From: Bettongia penicillata ogilbyi
Taxonomy: Eukaryota > Chordata > Mammalia > Diprotodontia > Potoroidae
Assembly (NCBI GenBank): GCA_023548195.1
Contig: JAJHZJ010000252.1
Location: 4,104,841-4,168,840 of the forward strand
Length of the DNA stretch: 64,000 nt
Direction of reading: 5' to 3'
The notes under the pieces are model-generated. The model ran no database searches, was not told where the DNA came from, and saw only the letters and a list, made by a program, of their open reading frames with translations. Of this stretch, positions 21,039 to 32,599 are shown one piece after another; positions within the stretch are counted from its first letter, which is position 1, and each line of letters begins with the position of its first letter. Both the position numbers and the translations under genes were made by a program.

Positions 21039-21339
21039 CAAAAACTGAGTCAGCCAAGGAGCAAGAATTCAGATATTGTAGATTGGTGGTAGAAAGGGAA
21101 GACAGGATTGTCCTTTTTTCCTTTTCTTTTTCATTACCTAATGATTTATTTTGACTGCTATGACTCACTCCTTGTTTAGAAGTACATTAATTTCTACCTT
21201 TAGAATTCAAATTATGATAAATTCTAAATTGTTACTGTGATTTATTGTCTACTGTAATTGCAAGTGCAACCTCTATTTTGGGAGACTCTTTTTCTAATAG
21301 AAGAAAGATATATTAAGTATTATTTGGTACTTATACATA
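21039..21339. other. Unassigned non-coding stretch
   Basis: AT-rich; nothing recognised. Confidence 0.3.
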
Positions 21340-21940
21340 TTTTTTAAATTTAATATATTTTATTTTTTCCTCACCTGTTAAAACAATTTTTTAATATTTG
21401 TTTTCTTTCAAAGTTTTGAGTTCCAAATTCTCTCTCCCTCCCTCCCCCTTCCCTGAGACAGTAAGCAATCATACATATATAAGTACATATATGTATGTGT
21501 GTGTATGTATATGAAATCAAACAAAACATTTCCATATTAGTCATTTTATACAAGAAGACAGGACTAAAAAAAAAGAACGAAAGTGAAAATAGCATGCTTC
21601 AGCCTATATTCAGACAATATCAGTTCTTTCTCTGGAGACAGACAGTATGCTTCATTAATCATTTGGGATTGTCTTAGATCACTGCATTGCTGAGAACACC
21701 AAAGTCATTCACAGTTGATCACTGTTACAATGCTGCTGTTACTGTGTACAAAGTTCCCTTGGTTCTGCTCATTTCACTTTGCATCAGTTCATGTAAGTCT
21801 TTCCAGGATTTTCTGAAATCATCCTGCTTGTTATTTCTTGTGGCACAATAATGTTCTATCACAATCGTATACCACAGTTTGTTTAGCCATTCTCTAATTG
21901 ATAGGCCTATTATATGTATTATAATCCTTGGTTGCAAAAT
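21340..21940 (-). repeat. L1 LINE 3' end
   Basis: Antisense copy of the same L1 3' region as at 13.2 kb: GTTAAAACAATTTTTTAATA, AACATTTCCATATTAGTCAT, CAGTTCTTTCTCTGGAGACA, ATCAGTTCATGTAAGTCTTT and CACAATCGTATACCACAG. A small ATGTATGTGTG tract is internal. Confidence 0.85.
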
Positions 21941-22254
21941 GAGTTAGTGGTTTTCTTTGAAACACTGCCTCTAGTAGCATCATGACTTTCTTGTCAAAAG
22001 TGAAATAAGTTTTGTTTTTTTTCTCCTTTTAACTTTTGCAAAAAGTCATCCTACTCTCCTTCCTCCTTCCTCCTCCCCTGCACTTTCCTTCTTCACAGGA
22101 CAGTAGGACAATAGAGACCAGCCAATTAAAAGACTTCTGAAGTCCAAACCTGCTTGACATACCAGTGATCTTTTCTATTGAACTCTAGCTGAATTTGAAG
22201 ATGCCTGTACCTGCCAGAAACCACAGGACCAGTCTTGATCAGTTCAAGGGCAAT
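21941..22254. other. Unassigned non-coding stretch
   Basis: Between two antisense L1 ends; partly pyrimidine-rich (22048-22095). Nothing else recognised. Confidence 0.3.
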
Positions 22255-22760
22255 CTTTTCCCCCATATCTATTAACTTACTTGTTTTCAGTTTTCAACGA
22301 TCCCTTCCATAAGTTCCAAATTTTCCTCCCTCCCTCCCCAAGATATTATGCAATATTATATGGGCTCTACAAATACATTCCTATTAAACATATTTTTATA
22401 TTAGTCATGGTGCATAGAAGAATTAAAACAAATGGAAGAAACCATGAGAAAAACAAAAGAGAAAATAATCTGTTTCATTCTGTGTTCCATTTTCATAGTT
22501 ATTTCTCCAGATGTGGATGGCATTTTTCATCATGAGTCCTTTGGAAATGTTTTAGGTCCTTGTATTACTGTGAAGGGCTAAATCTATCAAAAACATTCTG
22601 TTACATATTCTGTTACATTCATATACGACAACTTGTTCAGTCATTCCCCAACTAATGGGCATTCCCTCAATTTCCAGTTCTTATCTACCACAAAAAGAGC
22701 TGCTATAAATATTTTTGTATATGTGGGTCCTTTTCCCTTTTTTATGATCTCCATTCAAGG
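22255..22760 (-). repeat. L1 LINE 3' end
   Basis: Antisense: TTCCCCAACTAATGGGCATT, CCACAAAAAGAGCTGCTATA and AATATTTTTGTATATGTGGG at right, and TTTTATATTAGTCATGGTGC at left. It is more diverged than the copy at 21340. Confidence 0.8.
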
Positions 22761-23896
22761 GTAAACTTGAGCAGAAGCTGAATATTTAAGGCCTTGCCCA
22801 GGATTTTCCAAACATCATGCTGCTGGGCTTGTGTCTATAGATGTCCTTTCCCTAAATCCACCTGAAAACTTCTAGAAACTGTACCATCTCAACGTTTTCC
22901 CATTCCCCTTTGAGCAGCTAAAGGACACGCCTTCTCTGCTCCCCTGCAGGACCTTTTGTCCCTTACAAATTTTTTTTCTCAGACAATAACCACTTTTAAT
23001 CGGTGATTGGACCTTGTTTCATTTCAGGTTCCTTTATGACCCTGGGGATCATCTGTCTGAACATGTTCTAGCCTAAGAACCCAGCCCTAAACCATAGGCA
23101 CTGTTGAAAGAAGAAGAATGTATTTCACCTACCTCCTGATTGCCTGAAAGAAGACAAATATCAGCTTCTGATGATCATTGGCTAAGGTTTCGTCTTCTCT
23201 TTCTGGAAGAACACAATGGCACCTCACTGAGCCTGTGACTAGAGGTAGAGACCAGAGCAGCCCAGTAAGTAGTAAATGCAGGGAGTCTGGCAGTTTGAAT
23301 GAATATCCATCAGAGAGATGTGTTGGGGAATTCTGATTCTCTTGGAGAGTAATTCCTCCCACCTTGGTCTATTTGACAGGAGGTCAATAAATCTAGAGAC
23401 AAGGCTAGAAAATTAAAAAAAAAAAAAGCAAATTCATTAGCATCAGCTGATGAGAATTTGCCAGGTGGCTAGCTTCTCCAAAAACAAAGGGAGTGGCACA
23501 CACATAGATGGTTTTATATAGCCTTAGGGCAACATTACAGGACAGAAGGAACCCATCTAATGAGATGACCCAGCTATTTTCTTTATTTAGAAGGTTAAGT
23601 AATTGGGAAAAGATGCTAGGTGATTTGTGAGGAGACTGTCTTAACCTTGGGTTTGTTGTTTTACTTTGTGGTCTAAGGCATGGGCAAAGATTCACTTTAT
23701 TTTGCCAGGGACTTTTCTTTATACTTAATCTCATCAGACTCTCTTGCTGGGGCAAGAGGTACAGGAGGTCTCTAGTCAATCTCTTTAAAATATCCAAGTT
23801 GGAGTAGAAGCTCTCTTTCATGATAGAATCAGTGGGTTTATCCTGCCATTTAATAAAATACAGATTGAGGACATACAGTTCCATAGTTCCTTTTTA
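22761..23896. other. Unassigned stretch with one 159-codon frame
   Basis: No repeat recognised. The minus strand at 23405-23884 is open for 159 codons, the longest non-simple frame in the window. No domain, signal peptide or splice context is recognisable, and its C-terminus is encoded by a poly-T run. I do not call it a gene. Confidence 0.3.
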
Positions 23897-24150
23897 GGGC
23901 AGCTAGATGGTATAGTGGAGAGAGCCCCAGTCCTGGAGTCAGGAAGACTCAGCTTCCTGACTTCAAATCTGACTTCAGACATTTACTAAGTTGTATGATC
24001 CTGAGCAAGTCACTTAACCATGTTTGCCTCAGTTTTCAACATCTATAAAATGAACTGGAGAAGGAAGTGGAAAACCACTCCAGTATCTCTGCCAAGAAAA
24101 CCACAAATGGAGCCATGAAAGTTGGACATGATTAAACATCAATAACAGAA
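23897..24150 (+). repeat. MAR1 CORE-SINE, full length
   Basis: GGGCAGCTAGATGGTATAGT head, CTTCAAATCTGACTTCAGAC B-box region, GAGCAAGTCACTTAACC CORE, then GAAAACCACTCCAGTATCTC and a BovB-like tail GCCATGAAAGTTGGACATGA. Confidence 0.9.
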
Positions 24151-24383
24151 AGCATCTTTTCTGGTTACTTTTTCTGGGGAGAAAAAAATCCACAGTATAC
24201 ACGCTCTATCCATTTGCTCCACAGACTCTTTGCTCTGCAAAGAGCAGATCCATCCAAGTGGGATGCCAGTCTAGCCTAGCAGCAGAGAGACCCATCTATC
24301 ATCACTGCTATGACCCACACTGAATTTGGATTTTCCAGAGAGAGAAAGGATATCAAAACCATGCAGTTCTAGAGTTGTGAATT
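24151..24383. other. Unassigned; short hairpin
   Basis: Contains CTCTTTGC at 24226-24233 and GCAAAGAG at 24237-24244 (3-nt loop). Nothing else recognised. Confidence 0.3.
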
Positions 24384-25382
24384 TGTTGAGGTTTAGACCC
24401 AGGGACACCAAAAACTGTTGAGGTTTCAACTCTGGGACACCAAAAACTCTTGCAATTTCATAATGTGTTGGGGTCTAACTGTCTCAAAGAATTCAGTCAG
24501 ACCACCTCTAATCCAAGTATCGGCATTTATTGAGATGGATGCCTTTCATGAAGTGGGCTAAGTTCCAAGAGGAACCAGCAACTTCAGAGAAATCACGATG
24601 AATTTTTATAGGGTAAAGTTGCAATTACATAACATAAATTTACATAGAATATAGGAATATGATTAATATTAAAAAGGCAGGAGGAGATTATTAAGGGATT
24701 AGGGTAATGGAGGAGGGGTCCCATCTATGGTTCTGTGGTTAAACATTCTGCTATTGTGGCTAGCTATTGCGGTCCTGTCTGGTCAAGATAGATAGGTATT
24801 ATGGTTCTGTCTTGGGCTAGATGGATGATGTAATTGTGATTGACAATAAGAACACACCTATGCTTGTGATTGACCATAAGAACACACAAATATGTGAAAA
24901 TGGGTCTAGGGGTCATGGCTGGGTAGAGGCAGTGGCTGGGTTCCCATCACGTGGATATGTTTGCTGCTTCCATGGGAACTAAGAGTTCAGGGACACCCCT
25001 GTTGTTCTAGGAAGCAGGGAGGCATATACAAAGAAGTTAGGACATTGGTGGGGGGTGGGGCTAGCTAGGTAGGTACAGTGGGTCTGTTCGAATATTGAAG
25101 CTCCTATTAGGACTCCATTAATTGTCTTGTTCCTTATACATGTTCCATACTGCCAAAACTGATACTTAGCTTTTTCTCCTCCATGGATTCTATGGTAGGG
25201 TAGAGAGCACATTTAGGGTTTTTTTTTGGGGGGAAGGGGTTGGGAGGGGAGGCCACTTGAACAAATGCCCTTGATAAGCATTGTTTGAATCTACTGGCTG
25301 ACTATTAAAGGGAAGGATGGGAAGCAGTTAGTGGGGGGTCATGAAAGAGTACTAGGAGTAGTTACCAACAGGGTTGCTCTCA
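24384..25382 (-). mobile_element. Probable solo LTR (endogenous retrovirus), bounds uncertain
   Basis: The left end TGTTGAGGTTTAGACCC is a possible antisense ...CA terminus. A polyadenylation signal lies in antisense (GGCATTTATTGAG, near 24523-24530), leaving a U5 of ordinary length. A 32-bp unit (GTTGAGGTTT..., GGGACACCAAAAACT) is tandemly duplicated at the left end. A possible AAAC duplication brackets 24416-25382, but in low-complexity sequence. No gag, pol or env is present. Confidence 0.5.
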
Positions 25383-25475
25383 AAACCATGAATGCATGTT
25401 TAAATTGGAAGCATAACCCCATAGGTGGTCCTATGAATGAGACGAGCAGAACCCTAAGATAACTCATTTCTCAAA

Positions 25476-25702
25476 ATAACAATAATAATAGTTAACATTT
25501 ATTTAATGCTATATTCCAGGCACTGTACTAAGCACTTTATAAATATTATCTCATTTCATCCTCATAAAAACCCTGGGAGGTTATATTCCCATTTTATAGT
25601 TGAGGAAACTGAGGCAAACAGGTTAAAGAACTTGCACATGATCACACAACTACTAAATGCCTAAGGTCAGAGTTGAACACGGGTCTTCCTGACTCCTATG
25701 TG
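25476..25702 (-). repeat. MIR SINE
   Basis: CATTTATTTAATGCTATATT, CCAGGCACTGTACTAAGCAC, ATTTTATAGTTGAGGAAACT, CACATGATCACACAACTACT and GGGTCTTCCTGACTCC form antisense MIR in order. Confidence 0.85.
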
Positions 25703-26034
25703 GAGCAATGAATTATTTCTGGGCTTGGAGTCAGGAAGATTCATCTTAAAGAATGAGGTACTTCACTAACAAGGACTGATGTCAGAAATGAAGCCCTTTC
25801 ATTTTATAAGCAAGAGAAATCCACCCTCAAATTGCATTGCTGCCAAAGACATCCTGCAAATTTCACCCACACACTACTGTTATAGGCATGGAAAAGACTG
25901 CAGAACCAGAACATATTTTACACGTCTAGAGGAGAGTGCCTGTCACCCAGAAGTACCCGAGGGAACCAAAACAGCATTCACCTGGGATCCATCTGGCTGT
26001 GATTCTTCTCTGCTATTAAGTCTTTTTTGTTTTT

Positions 26035-26127
26035 GAAGGCAATCAAGTTAAGTGACTTACCCAGGGTCACACAGCTACTAAGTCCTTGAAGGTCACATTT
26101 GAACTCTGGTCCTCCTGACTCCAGAAA
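26035..26127 (-). repeat. MIR/MAR1 CORE fragment
   Basis: TTAAGTGACTTACCCAGGGT, CACACAGCTACTAAGT and CTGGTCCTCCTGACTCCAG are the antisense CORE. Confidence 0.75.
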
Positions 26128-26384
26128 TAAGTCAAGTCTTAATTAAATCTCACTAGAATACCATTGGGTTCTTTCAGGTTTGGTCTTCACCTTTTGATTC
26201 TGGGAAGATCTTATTCACCATATAATTAGCTATTTAAAGAGAATTAGAAAGTAAATGGTGGGAAATGAGTGGGAAAATCTGAGCACCACTGACCTTCAGA
26301 TTAACCTCCATGCTCCTGAGACAAAGATGGAATGAAGGAACGCTGGAAAAAGAAACAGAGAACCAAAGATTCCCTTCACTTCAG

Positions 26385-26550
26385 ATCATAGAACAAGAAC
26401 TGAGAGGGAACTCAAGCTCTTTAGGATAACCTTCTCATTTTACAGATGAGGAAACTGAGGCCATGGCATGTGAGGTAATTTGCCCAATATCACAGAGGTC
26501 ATAAGCACCAAAGGTAGAATTTAAAGCCTTGGCCTCTAACCCTTTCCATG
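26385..26550 (-). repeat. MIR-family SINE (marsupial variant)
   Basis: CAGATCATAGAACAAGAACT, CATTTTACAGATGAGGAAAC, TGAGGCCATGGC and CCCAATATCACAGAGG are antisense MIR with extension. Confidence 0.8.
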
Positions 26551-27520
26551 GTATGTTGCTGCAGCTTTGTTTCAGTTAAATATGGCCAAGCCAGACCTAT
26601 TATTCCATGCTTGTACCACTTTTGGCACACAAGCCCTAGATTACTAGACTGTCCTACACTCTCTTGAATCCTATTTGGGACAGGATTTTAGGAGAAAAGT
26701 CACTGGGTAAAATGCAAGTGCTTTTTTCTGTGCCCTGAGGCTGTTTATTACTGCTTAGGTTCTCCAGTGCCTTGGAAGGTCAAGTATAGAGAAGTGGGGC
26801 CAACAGAGAAAAACAAGGTGGGACCCTCTCTAGTACTCAAGGGGGTTAGGAACTCACTGGAGGAAAATAGGGTTGCTCAGCTGGGAAGCCAGAAACAGTC
26901 ACTGTAGGCAGAGTTGTGTCTGGTGGACGTGGGGCCAGGACTTTATTCCAGAGATTTCTTATGGACTTCTGGTTTTGGACTAATTTAAGTAATTAGTACT
27001 TCCCATTGCACAACAATGGGAAGGTATATTCCAAGATAATGAGTTTTTTCTCTTAATCTAAGGGTATTTTATTTGCCTAAGGTTTGCATGTGCTTACTCA
27101 AAAGCTATAACTACAAGTGTATAAAATTTTTAAAAAAGATAAGCACAATTTATCATGATTGTATAGAACCTGATATAAGGAAAACAATGAACCTGAAATA
27201 TACAACAGGTAGGGTCTAGCCCCCTTCAACCACTATTCACCAGTCTCAAGGCTGCAAATGGTCAACAGCAGGGAGAGGGAGAGGGAGAAAGAGACAGAGG
27301 GAGATGGAAGTTTCTGGGTTTTTTCCTTTCTTTCTAAAGATTACAGTTGGGAAGGGGGTTACTTTGATCTGGTCCTTGAAATTAAAGATGGCCCCTTCTT
27401 CCAGGAAGGATAAAATTGGGGCAGGCCAGGAGGTGAGGGAGAATGAGGAACCTTGATTTGCTCAACATCCTGGCTCTGGATGAGACCCAGAAAAGAATCA
27501 GCAAGGATGAAGACTCTGGT
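26551..27520. other. Unassigned non-coding stretch
   Basis: No gene or repeat family recognised. Short (GGGAGA) purine run near 27270-27306. Ends with the left target-site duplication of the next element. Confidence 0.3.
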
Positions 27521-28076
27521 GGTGGTGGTGGTGTTTGTCTCTGGTTTCTGCAGAGGACCAATGGGATCATGGGATATCTTGACTTGCCCATAAATTGGAT
27601 TTAAGTGAGGCAGGGTTGCTCAAAGTCGTTAGCTTTCTTCCAGAGTCATCAAAGTCCAGCAGCAAGACAAAGTCAGGATTACTGGCGATGAACCAGGATG
27701 CAATGGACAATCTTGGCATCTTCCGTGTCTGATCAAGCACTAGGAGATCCAGAGTGCCTGCTTCAGCTGCCTCTATGACTGGGGGAACAAATTGTTCTCA
27801 CTCACCCATTCCACCTGGGGATGTCTTCTCATGCTTGGGATAAACATCCCTCTAACTCATGGATGAGTTTGAGGCTTGTTGGTAACCCTAAACCTGGTTT
27901 ATTCCATCTGCTGAGAGAGTTTTACCTGGGTGTGACCACATTGCATGAGCTTCTTGGAGCCACAGGTGAGAGTTGTGATAGGTGGACACCACGGGTTGAT
28001 GAGCAGCCCTGAAAGCAGTTAGGCAAGCCCCTCATGCCAGAAGCGCTGGTCCTCTCCAAATACCCCATAGATCCCA
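27521..28076 (-). repeat. Full-length long RTE-tailed element, copy C
   Basis: A 556-bp antisense copy flanked by a perfect 11-bp duplication, AAGACTCTGGT, at 27510-27520 and 28077-28087. Shared body blocks include CTTCTTGGAGCCACAGGTGA, GGTGTGACCACATTGC and AACCAGGATGCAATGGACAA. The left edge carries a GGT run, i.e. an ACC tail on the sense strand. Confidence 0.85.
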
Positions 28077-28087
28077 AAGACTCTGGT

Positions 28088-28880
28088 ATTACCTGTTCTA
28101 TGCCCTGTCCTCTTTATCTCTATATTATCTCTCTTAGTGATAGCATCCATTCCCATATGTTCAATTGCCATCAGTGGATGATTTATATGTTCTGGACTGG
28201 TCTCTCTCCTAGCTCCTACCTCTGGTCAGAGAGCCTTTTAGATATCTCAAATGAAGTGCCTCACAGGCATCTATATTTAATAGATCCATAACAAAACTCA
28301 CTATTTTTTCCCTTAAACCTATCCCTCTTCCTTATTTTTCTATTTTTGCCAAGGACACCATTGTCCTTCAAATCACCCTCAGTGACTTCAGTCATCTCTC
28401 TTCATTTTCCATGTTTAATCAGTTGCCAAAAATTGCTGAATTCACTTTCACAACCTTTGCCCTCTGTCTCCTCACAATCACCACCCTAGTTAAGTCTCTG
28501 ATTATCTCTCATCGATGCTATTATAATGGTCTCATTAGTTTCTCCCATCTCTCCAATCCATTCTCTACACACCTATAAAACTGATACTCCTGAAGCACAG
28601 CTCTGACCTTGCTTCTTCTTAGTTGAAAAAGCATCTGAAGTTTCTGTTGTTTCTAAATTCCTTAGCTTGGCATTGAAAACACTTCATGACCCAGCTTCAG
28701 CCCGATATTTCACTTTACTCTTCTTCAAGTAATCTATGTTCCTTCCCAACTGTCTTGGTCATTCCCTATATAGCTGTTATCTCTAGCTGTTCCTCATGAG
28801 TGGAATATACTTTGATTCTGCCTCTTGGGATCTCTAGCTCCTCCTACTTAAAATCTTTGATGTTCCTGGCTGTTACTGCT
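28088..28880 (+). repeat. L2 LINE ORF2 fragment
   Basis: CCATTCCCATATGTTCAATT, GATATCTCAAATGAAGTGCC, CATAACAAAACTCACTATTT, TTCTCCCATCTCTCCAATCC and CTTGGCATTGAAAACACTTC keep the order of the L2 region after the reverse transcriptase. Diverged from the other L2 copies here, with many stops. Confidence 0.65.
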
Positions 28881-29270
28881 GCCTGCTCCACTCTAGAATT
28901 TGAAATTTCATATTTATATAACCTTTGTTTCAAAACCTCCTCTTGTAGAGGTCATAGAAATGTTTTCTGTCTCCCTAAAAACAGAGAAGCTAGGAGTAAT
29001 CGTTTGTCATTCTGTGAGGTGCTTTGCCCTGTGGAGTGAGCTAGAGAGTGTGCACCTATCTCAGATGGATGAGGATCTATAAGGAGTTTGTGAGGAAGTA
29101 GAAAGTGTTAACTGCTGTTTGTAAAGACATGAAGAGTTAACTTAAATCTGTTTCTTGCTTTGTCCAGAGAGACTGAGCTATAGTAGAAGGAAAGAAGTAG
29201 AGAGGACTTCTTTGTGAAATGATTCTAATGTATTTTTCAAAAAGGATGAAGAAGATCCTAGAGAAGACAA
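28881..29270. other. Unassigned non-coding stretch
   Basis: Nothing recognised between the L2 fragment and the LTR. Confidence 0.3.
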
Positions 29271-29786
29271 TGTGAAAAAAAATGATTTTCCTTAGTAATC
29301 ATTATCTTGGAAACTCAGAGCTACTTTCAAAATAAGCTCAGTTTCTTCTTGAGGAGGGCATTAAGATCTAACCTAAATGGGGCCATTCCTGCTCGATGAG
29401 TTGCCCAGACAGGTCTGGGAGAATGTGGATTCCTCCCGATAGTCAAGACAGATGATGTGGAAATTGATGTCTCTTTGACTAAGATTAAGTGAGCTAAATC
29501 ACTATCCCAAGACCTTCATTTTAATCTGGCCCACGTCCCAATATGTTGATCAATCAGAGTTGGTTGGCACCCCTTGGGAACACCTACTCTTTGAAGGGAA
29601 TACAATTCTGTACTCCCAACCCCCAAATTGAGGGTCCCTAGTTCTGGACTGCTCCCGTTAGCAGGGTCTAGTTCTGAACTGTAACTCCCATGCAATGCAT
29701 GCCAAGCCAGATCAAAAGAAATAAAAATGTGGACCTGCCCTGATCTAGTTTGTCTTTCTTAGATCAGACACTGTTTTGGGGAGTCA
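29271..29786 (+). mobile_element. Solo LTR (endogenous retrovirus)
   Basis: A 516-bp unit starting TGTGAAAAA and ending GGGGAGTCA, flanked by the 4-bp duplication ACAA (29267-29270 and 29787-29790). AATAAA lies at 29720-29725, about 60 bp before the 3' end, the expected R/U5 arrangement. A partial direct repeat (CTAGTTCTGGACTG / CTAGTTCTGAACTG) lies upstream. No internal viral sequence is adjacent. A 4-bp duplication is usual for class I elements. Confidence 0.65.
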
Positions 29787-29880
29787 ACAACACTTTACTT
29801 TGTATCTTGAAGGAACTTTATGGTAGTGTTATATAAAGAGAAGTCATCTGAAATCATAGTAATTGTTAAAGGTGACTTGA

Positions 29881-30128
29881 GGCAGCTAGGTGGCACAGTA
29901 GATAGAGCACCAGACCTGGAATCAGGAAGACCAAAGTTCAAATCTAGACTTAGACACTTATTAGCTATGTGACCCTAAGTGGGCAAGTCACTTAATACAG
30001 CTTGCCTCAGTTTTCTCATCTGTCAAATGACCTAGAGAAGAAAATGGCAAACCACTTCAGTATCTTTGCCAAAAAAAACACTAAATGAGGTTATGAAGGA
30101 TCAGACACAACTGAACAGTAAGAATAAT
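29881..30128 (+). repeat. MAR1 CORE-SINE, full length
   Basis: GGCAGCTAGGTGGCACAGTA head, AAAGTTCAAATCTAGAC B box, GGGCAAGTCACTTAATAC CORE, GGCAAACCACTTCAGTATCT and BovB-like tail GGATCAGACACAACTGAAC. Confidence 0.92.
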
Positions 30129-30821
30129 AAACATGACTAATTTTTGGTTACTCTTGTAGCTAAAATATCGTAATTATATCTGTGTTTTATTGTTGACTTC
30201 ATTGTTAATAAATTGTATATTTAGCAACTTTTATATTTATTTGATCCTACATATGATTAATAGATTATTAGACTATGCTGAAGAGCTTTGAGGGAAAAGA
30301 GGTGAAATTTGAATTGGATGGTTTATAGACTTCTCGATAGGACACAGATTTTGTTTAAAAACAAACAAACAGAAACACCACCAAGTCTGTGGGGAAGTTG
30401 TCTTATCTCCTCTTAGCACCATTTCTGTTTCCTCAGATATCTGGAGCTGTTTCCATCCTGTCTACCTATCGCATATCCTCCCTTACTCACAGGTTCTTTG
30501 CTCTGCTATTTCAGTACTGAATCGGAGCCCACAGATTTTTATGAGTCAGCCTCACCATGGCTAATGAATAAGCTGATGTTTTCTGGTCCACAGCTTCATC
30601 TACCACAGCTGAAACTAAATGGACCATTATCTTTCATTCCCAAGGCCTGATGAGGCTTCTCTGATGAATCACCAATTTCTTTTGGTGATTAGAACCCTCT
30701 TGGCTTCCAAGAATGCTTAATTGTTTTTGCCCCTGGGCTTTTCCCCAGGCCCCCTCTTTCTTCAATACAGCAATTAAATGAGTCAAACTGAACTTTGGGT
30801 CAAATTAAAAGAAAATCCAAT
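30129..30821. other. Unassigned non-coding stretch
   Basis: AT-rich to about 30380, then less so. Nothing recognised. Confidence 0.3.
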
Positions 30822-31190
30822 TCCATTCAAGAAGCATTTATTAAGTGCCTACTAAGTGTCAACTAGGTTGTGCAATGGATAGATCACTGGACTTGAGATC
30901 AGGAAGACTCATCTTCTGATTTCAAATCTGGCTTCAGACACTCACTAGATTTGTGATCCTGGACAAGTCACTTAATACTGTTTTCCTCAGTTTCCTCCTC
31001 TGTAAAATAAGCTGGAGAAGGAAATGGCAAAATACTTGAGCACCTCCATCAAGAAATCCCAAAATGGTGTCATGGAGTTAATACAGTTGAAAGGACTGAA
31101 AAACAGCAACATGTGTCATATACTGTGTAAAATTCTGAGAGCACAAAGAGAGAAAAATAGTCTCCTGCCCTCAAGGAGTTTATATTCTGG
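30822..31190 (-). repeat. L2 LINE 3' end, split by MAR1
   Basis: Left part AAGAAGCATTTATTAAGTGC and CTACTAAGTGTCA. Right part ATACTGTGTAAAATTCTGAG, CCTGCCCTCAAGGAGTTTAT. Antisense L2 3' end interrupted at 30855. Confidence 0.8.
30855..31112 (+). repeat. MAR1 CORE-SINE nested in L2
   Basis: Head CTAGGTTGTGCAATGGATAG, B box TTCAAATCTGGCTTCAGACA, CORE GACAAGTCACTTAATAC, GGAAATGGCAAAATACTTGA and a decayed BovB-like tail. Flanked by an imperfect duplication ACTAAGTGTCA / AACATGTGTCA. Confidence 0.88.
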
Positions 31191-31264
31191 GAGGAGTTCA
31201 ACTATTTTGAGTCACAGATGGGGCAACGAGGGTCTGGTTTCTATTTACACTGTGGACTCATCAT

Positions 31265-31390
31265 GTCCTCTAAAGCAACAATTTGTTCTTGTATCTCTGT
31301 TACTTTATCTGAAAAATGGATTATCAGTGTGAAGCAATTGCGTACCACTTACCCTACAGCAAAGTTGTGAGCAGATGGCACCTATGGCAT
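31265..31390 (+). repeat. MIR SINE fragment
   Basis: TGTTACTTTATCTGAAAAAT, GGATTATCAG and CAGCAAAGTTGTGAGCAG resemble the sense CORE end and 3' half of MIR, strongly decayed. Confidence 0.45.
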
Positions 31391-32599
31391 AATGCGTTAA
31401 TGTCATCAGGGACAATCACGGTAATAATGAGCTGACATCACAAACACAGCAAATTAAAGAGCAAAATCGTGAGAGGATACAGAAGGAGCAGCTGGACATT
31501 TCTCTATCCAGACTTGGTCAGAATCTCCTAACAGCTTGCTCTGTCTTTCACTGACAGACATGAAATGATATAAGAGCACAAGGAGATCCACTAGAAACAG
31601 ACCCCAGTTCAAAGGAAGCCATTTTTAATGAGCTGTCCCAGAGAGTGCGTTTATTAAATGCCAAGAATCACCACTGATGAAGTTATATAACTTTAGAGTT
31701 GAACTGGTTATAATTTGTCCTCCCTTTGCTTTAAGTGAGATCGGGGAAGGGGAGAAGGGTCCACATGTTACCATACATAGAGTTCCAATTCACCTTTCCG
31801 TCTAAACCTGAGGAAATGAAGATGAGATGTAGGCAGAATATTTCTAATATTTTCCAGTAGTAGGATCTCCAGTATACCTTCCATTTTTCTTATTCACTCT
31901 GTATCCTTGAGCACTCCCTCAAAAAGTTACAGTCTTTGTTATCTTAATCAGTTATTTGTGTTAAGCTATTGGAAATATTCCTCCTAAATTAAGTCAGAGA
32001 AGGAGAATGATTGCTGATTGATCCTTAGTTAGTTCTCCTTTCTTCTGACCCCCAAAGTGAGACAGGAATTTGGATTGACTCTTCATCTCTATACCAAGCC
32101 AAGAGCACCACAAGGTGCCTAGGTGCCCTCACTGTGGAGATGATGGAACCCAGATATGTTAACTAAGTAGAGTGATGGAGAGCTTGATGAAGCTTGGCCT
32201 GCCAAGTCTAGAGGCAGTCATACTGTATGACTCCTTCCCAGTCCTTCCAGGGCTTAAAGATCATCACAATCAAGGTTCCAACAACTGACCTTAACAATCA
32301 CTAACCCTTCTACCAACTGAGACGTTATTGCATTCACCCCTTGCCCCAGTGAGAGATTTGAGGACATCCTTTGCCCTCCCAGGTGACCAAGAATTAGAAT
32401 TATCCTTTGCTTTGGACCCCTTCTGTCCTTTCTTCAAAAATGCCCTGCCTCAAGTTAGGGTTTTGTGCCTTCTTTCTTATAAGAAAAATACATGCTAGTT
32501 AAAAACTATTGCTTTATGTATTACTGGTCATTTTCTCATGAAAGTATCTTAGTCCCTAAGGAAACTGAGTCAAGATGGAATATGAGAAGTCATATTTTG
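31391..32599. other. Unassigned non-coding stretch
   Basis: About 1.2 kb without a recognised repeat or gene. Confidence 0.3.

Noticed and set aside
29881..29960. A tRNA gene at MAR1 or SINE heads
   Set aside because: Only A- and B-box-like sequences of a decayed tRNA head are present; there is no cloverleaf, and the sequence continues into the SINE body.
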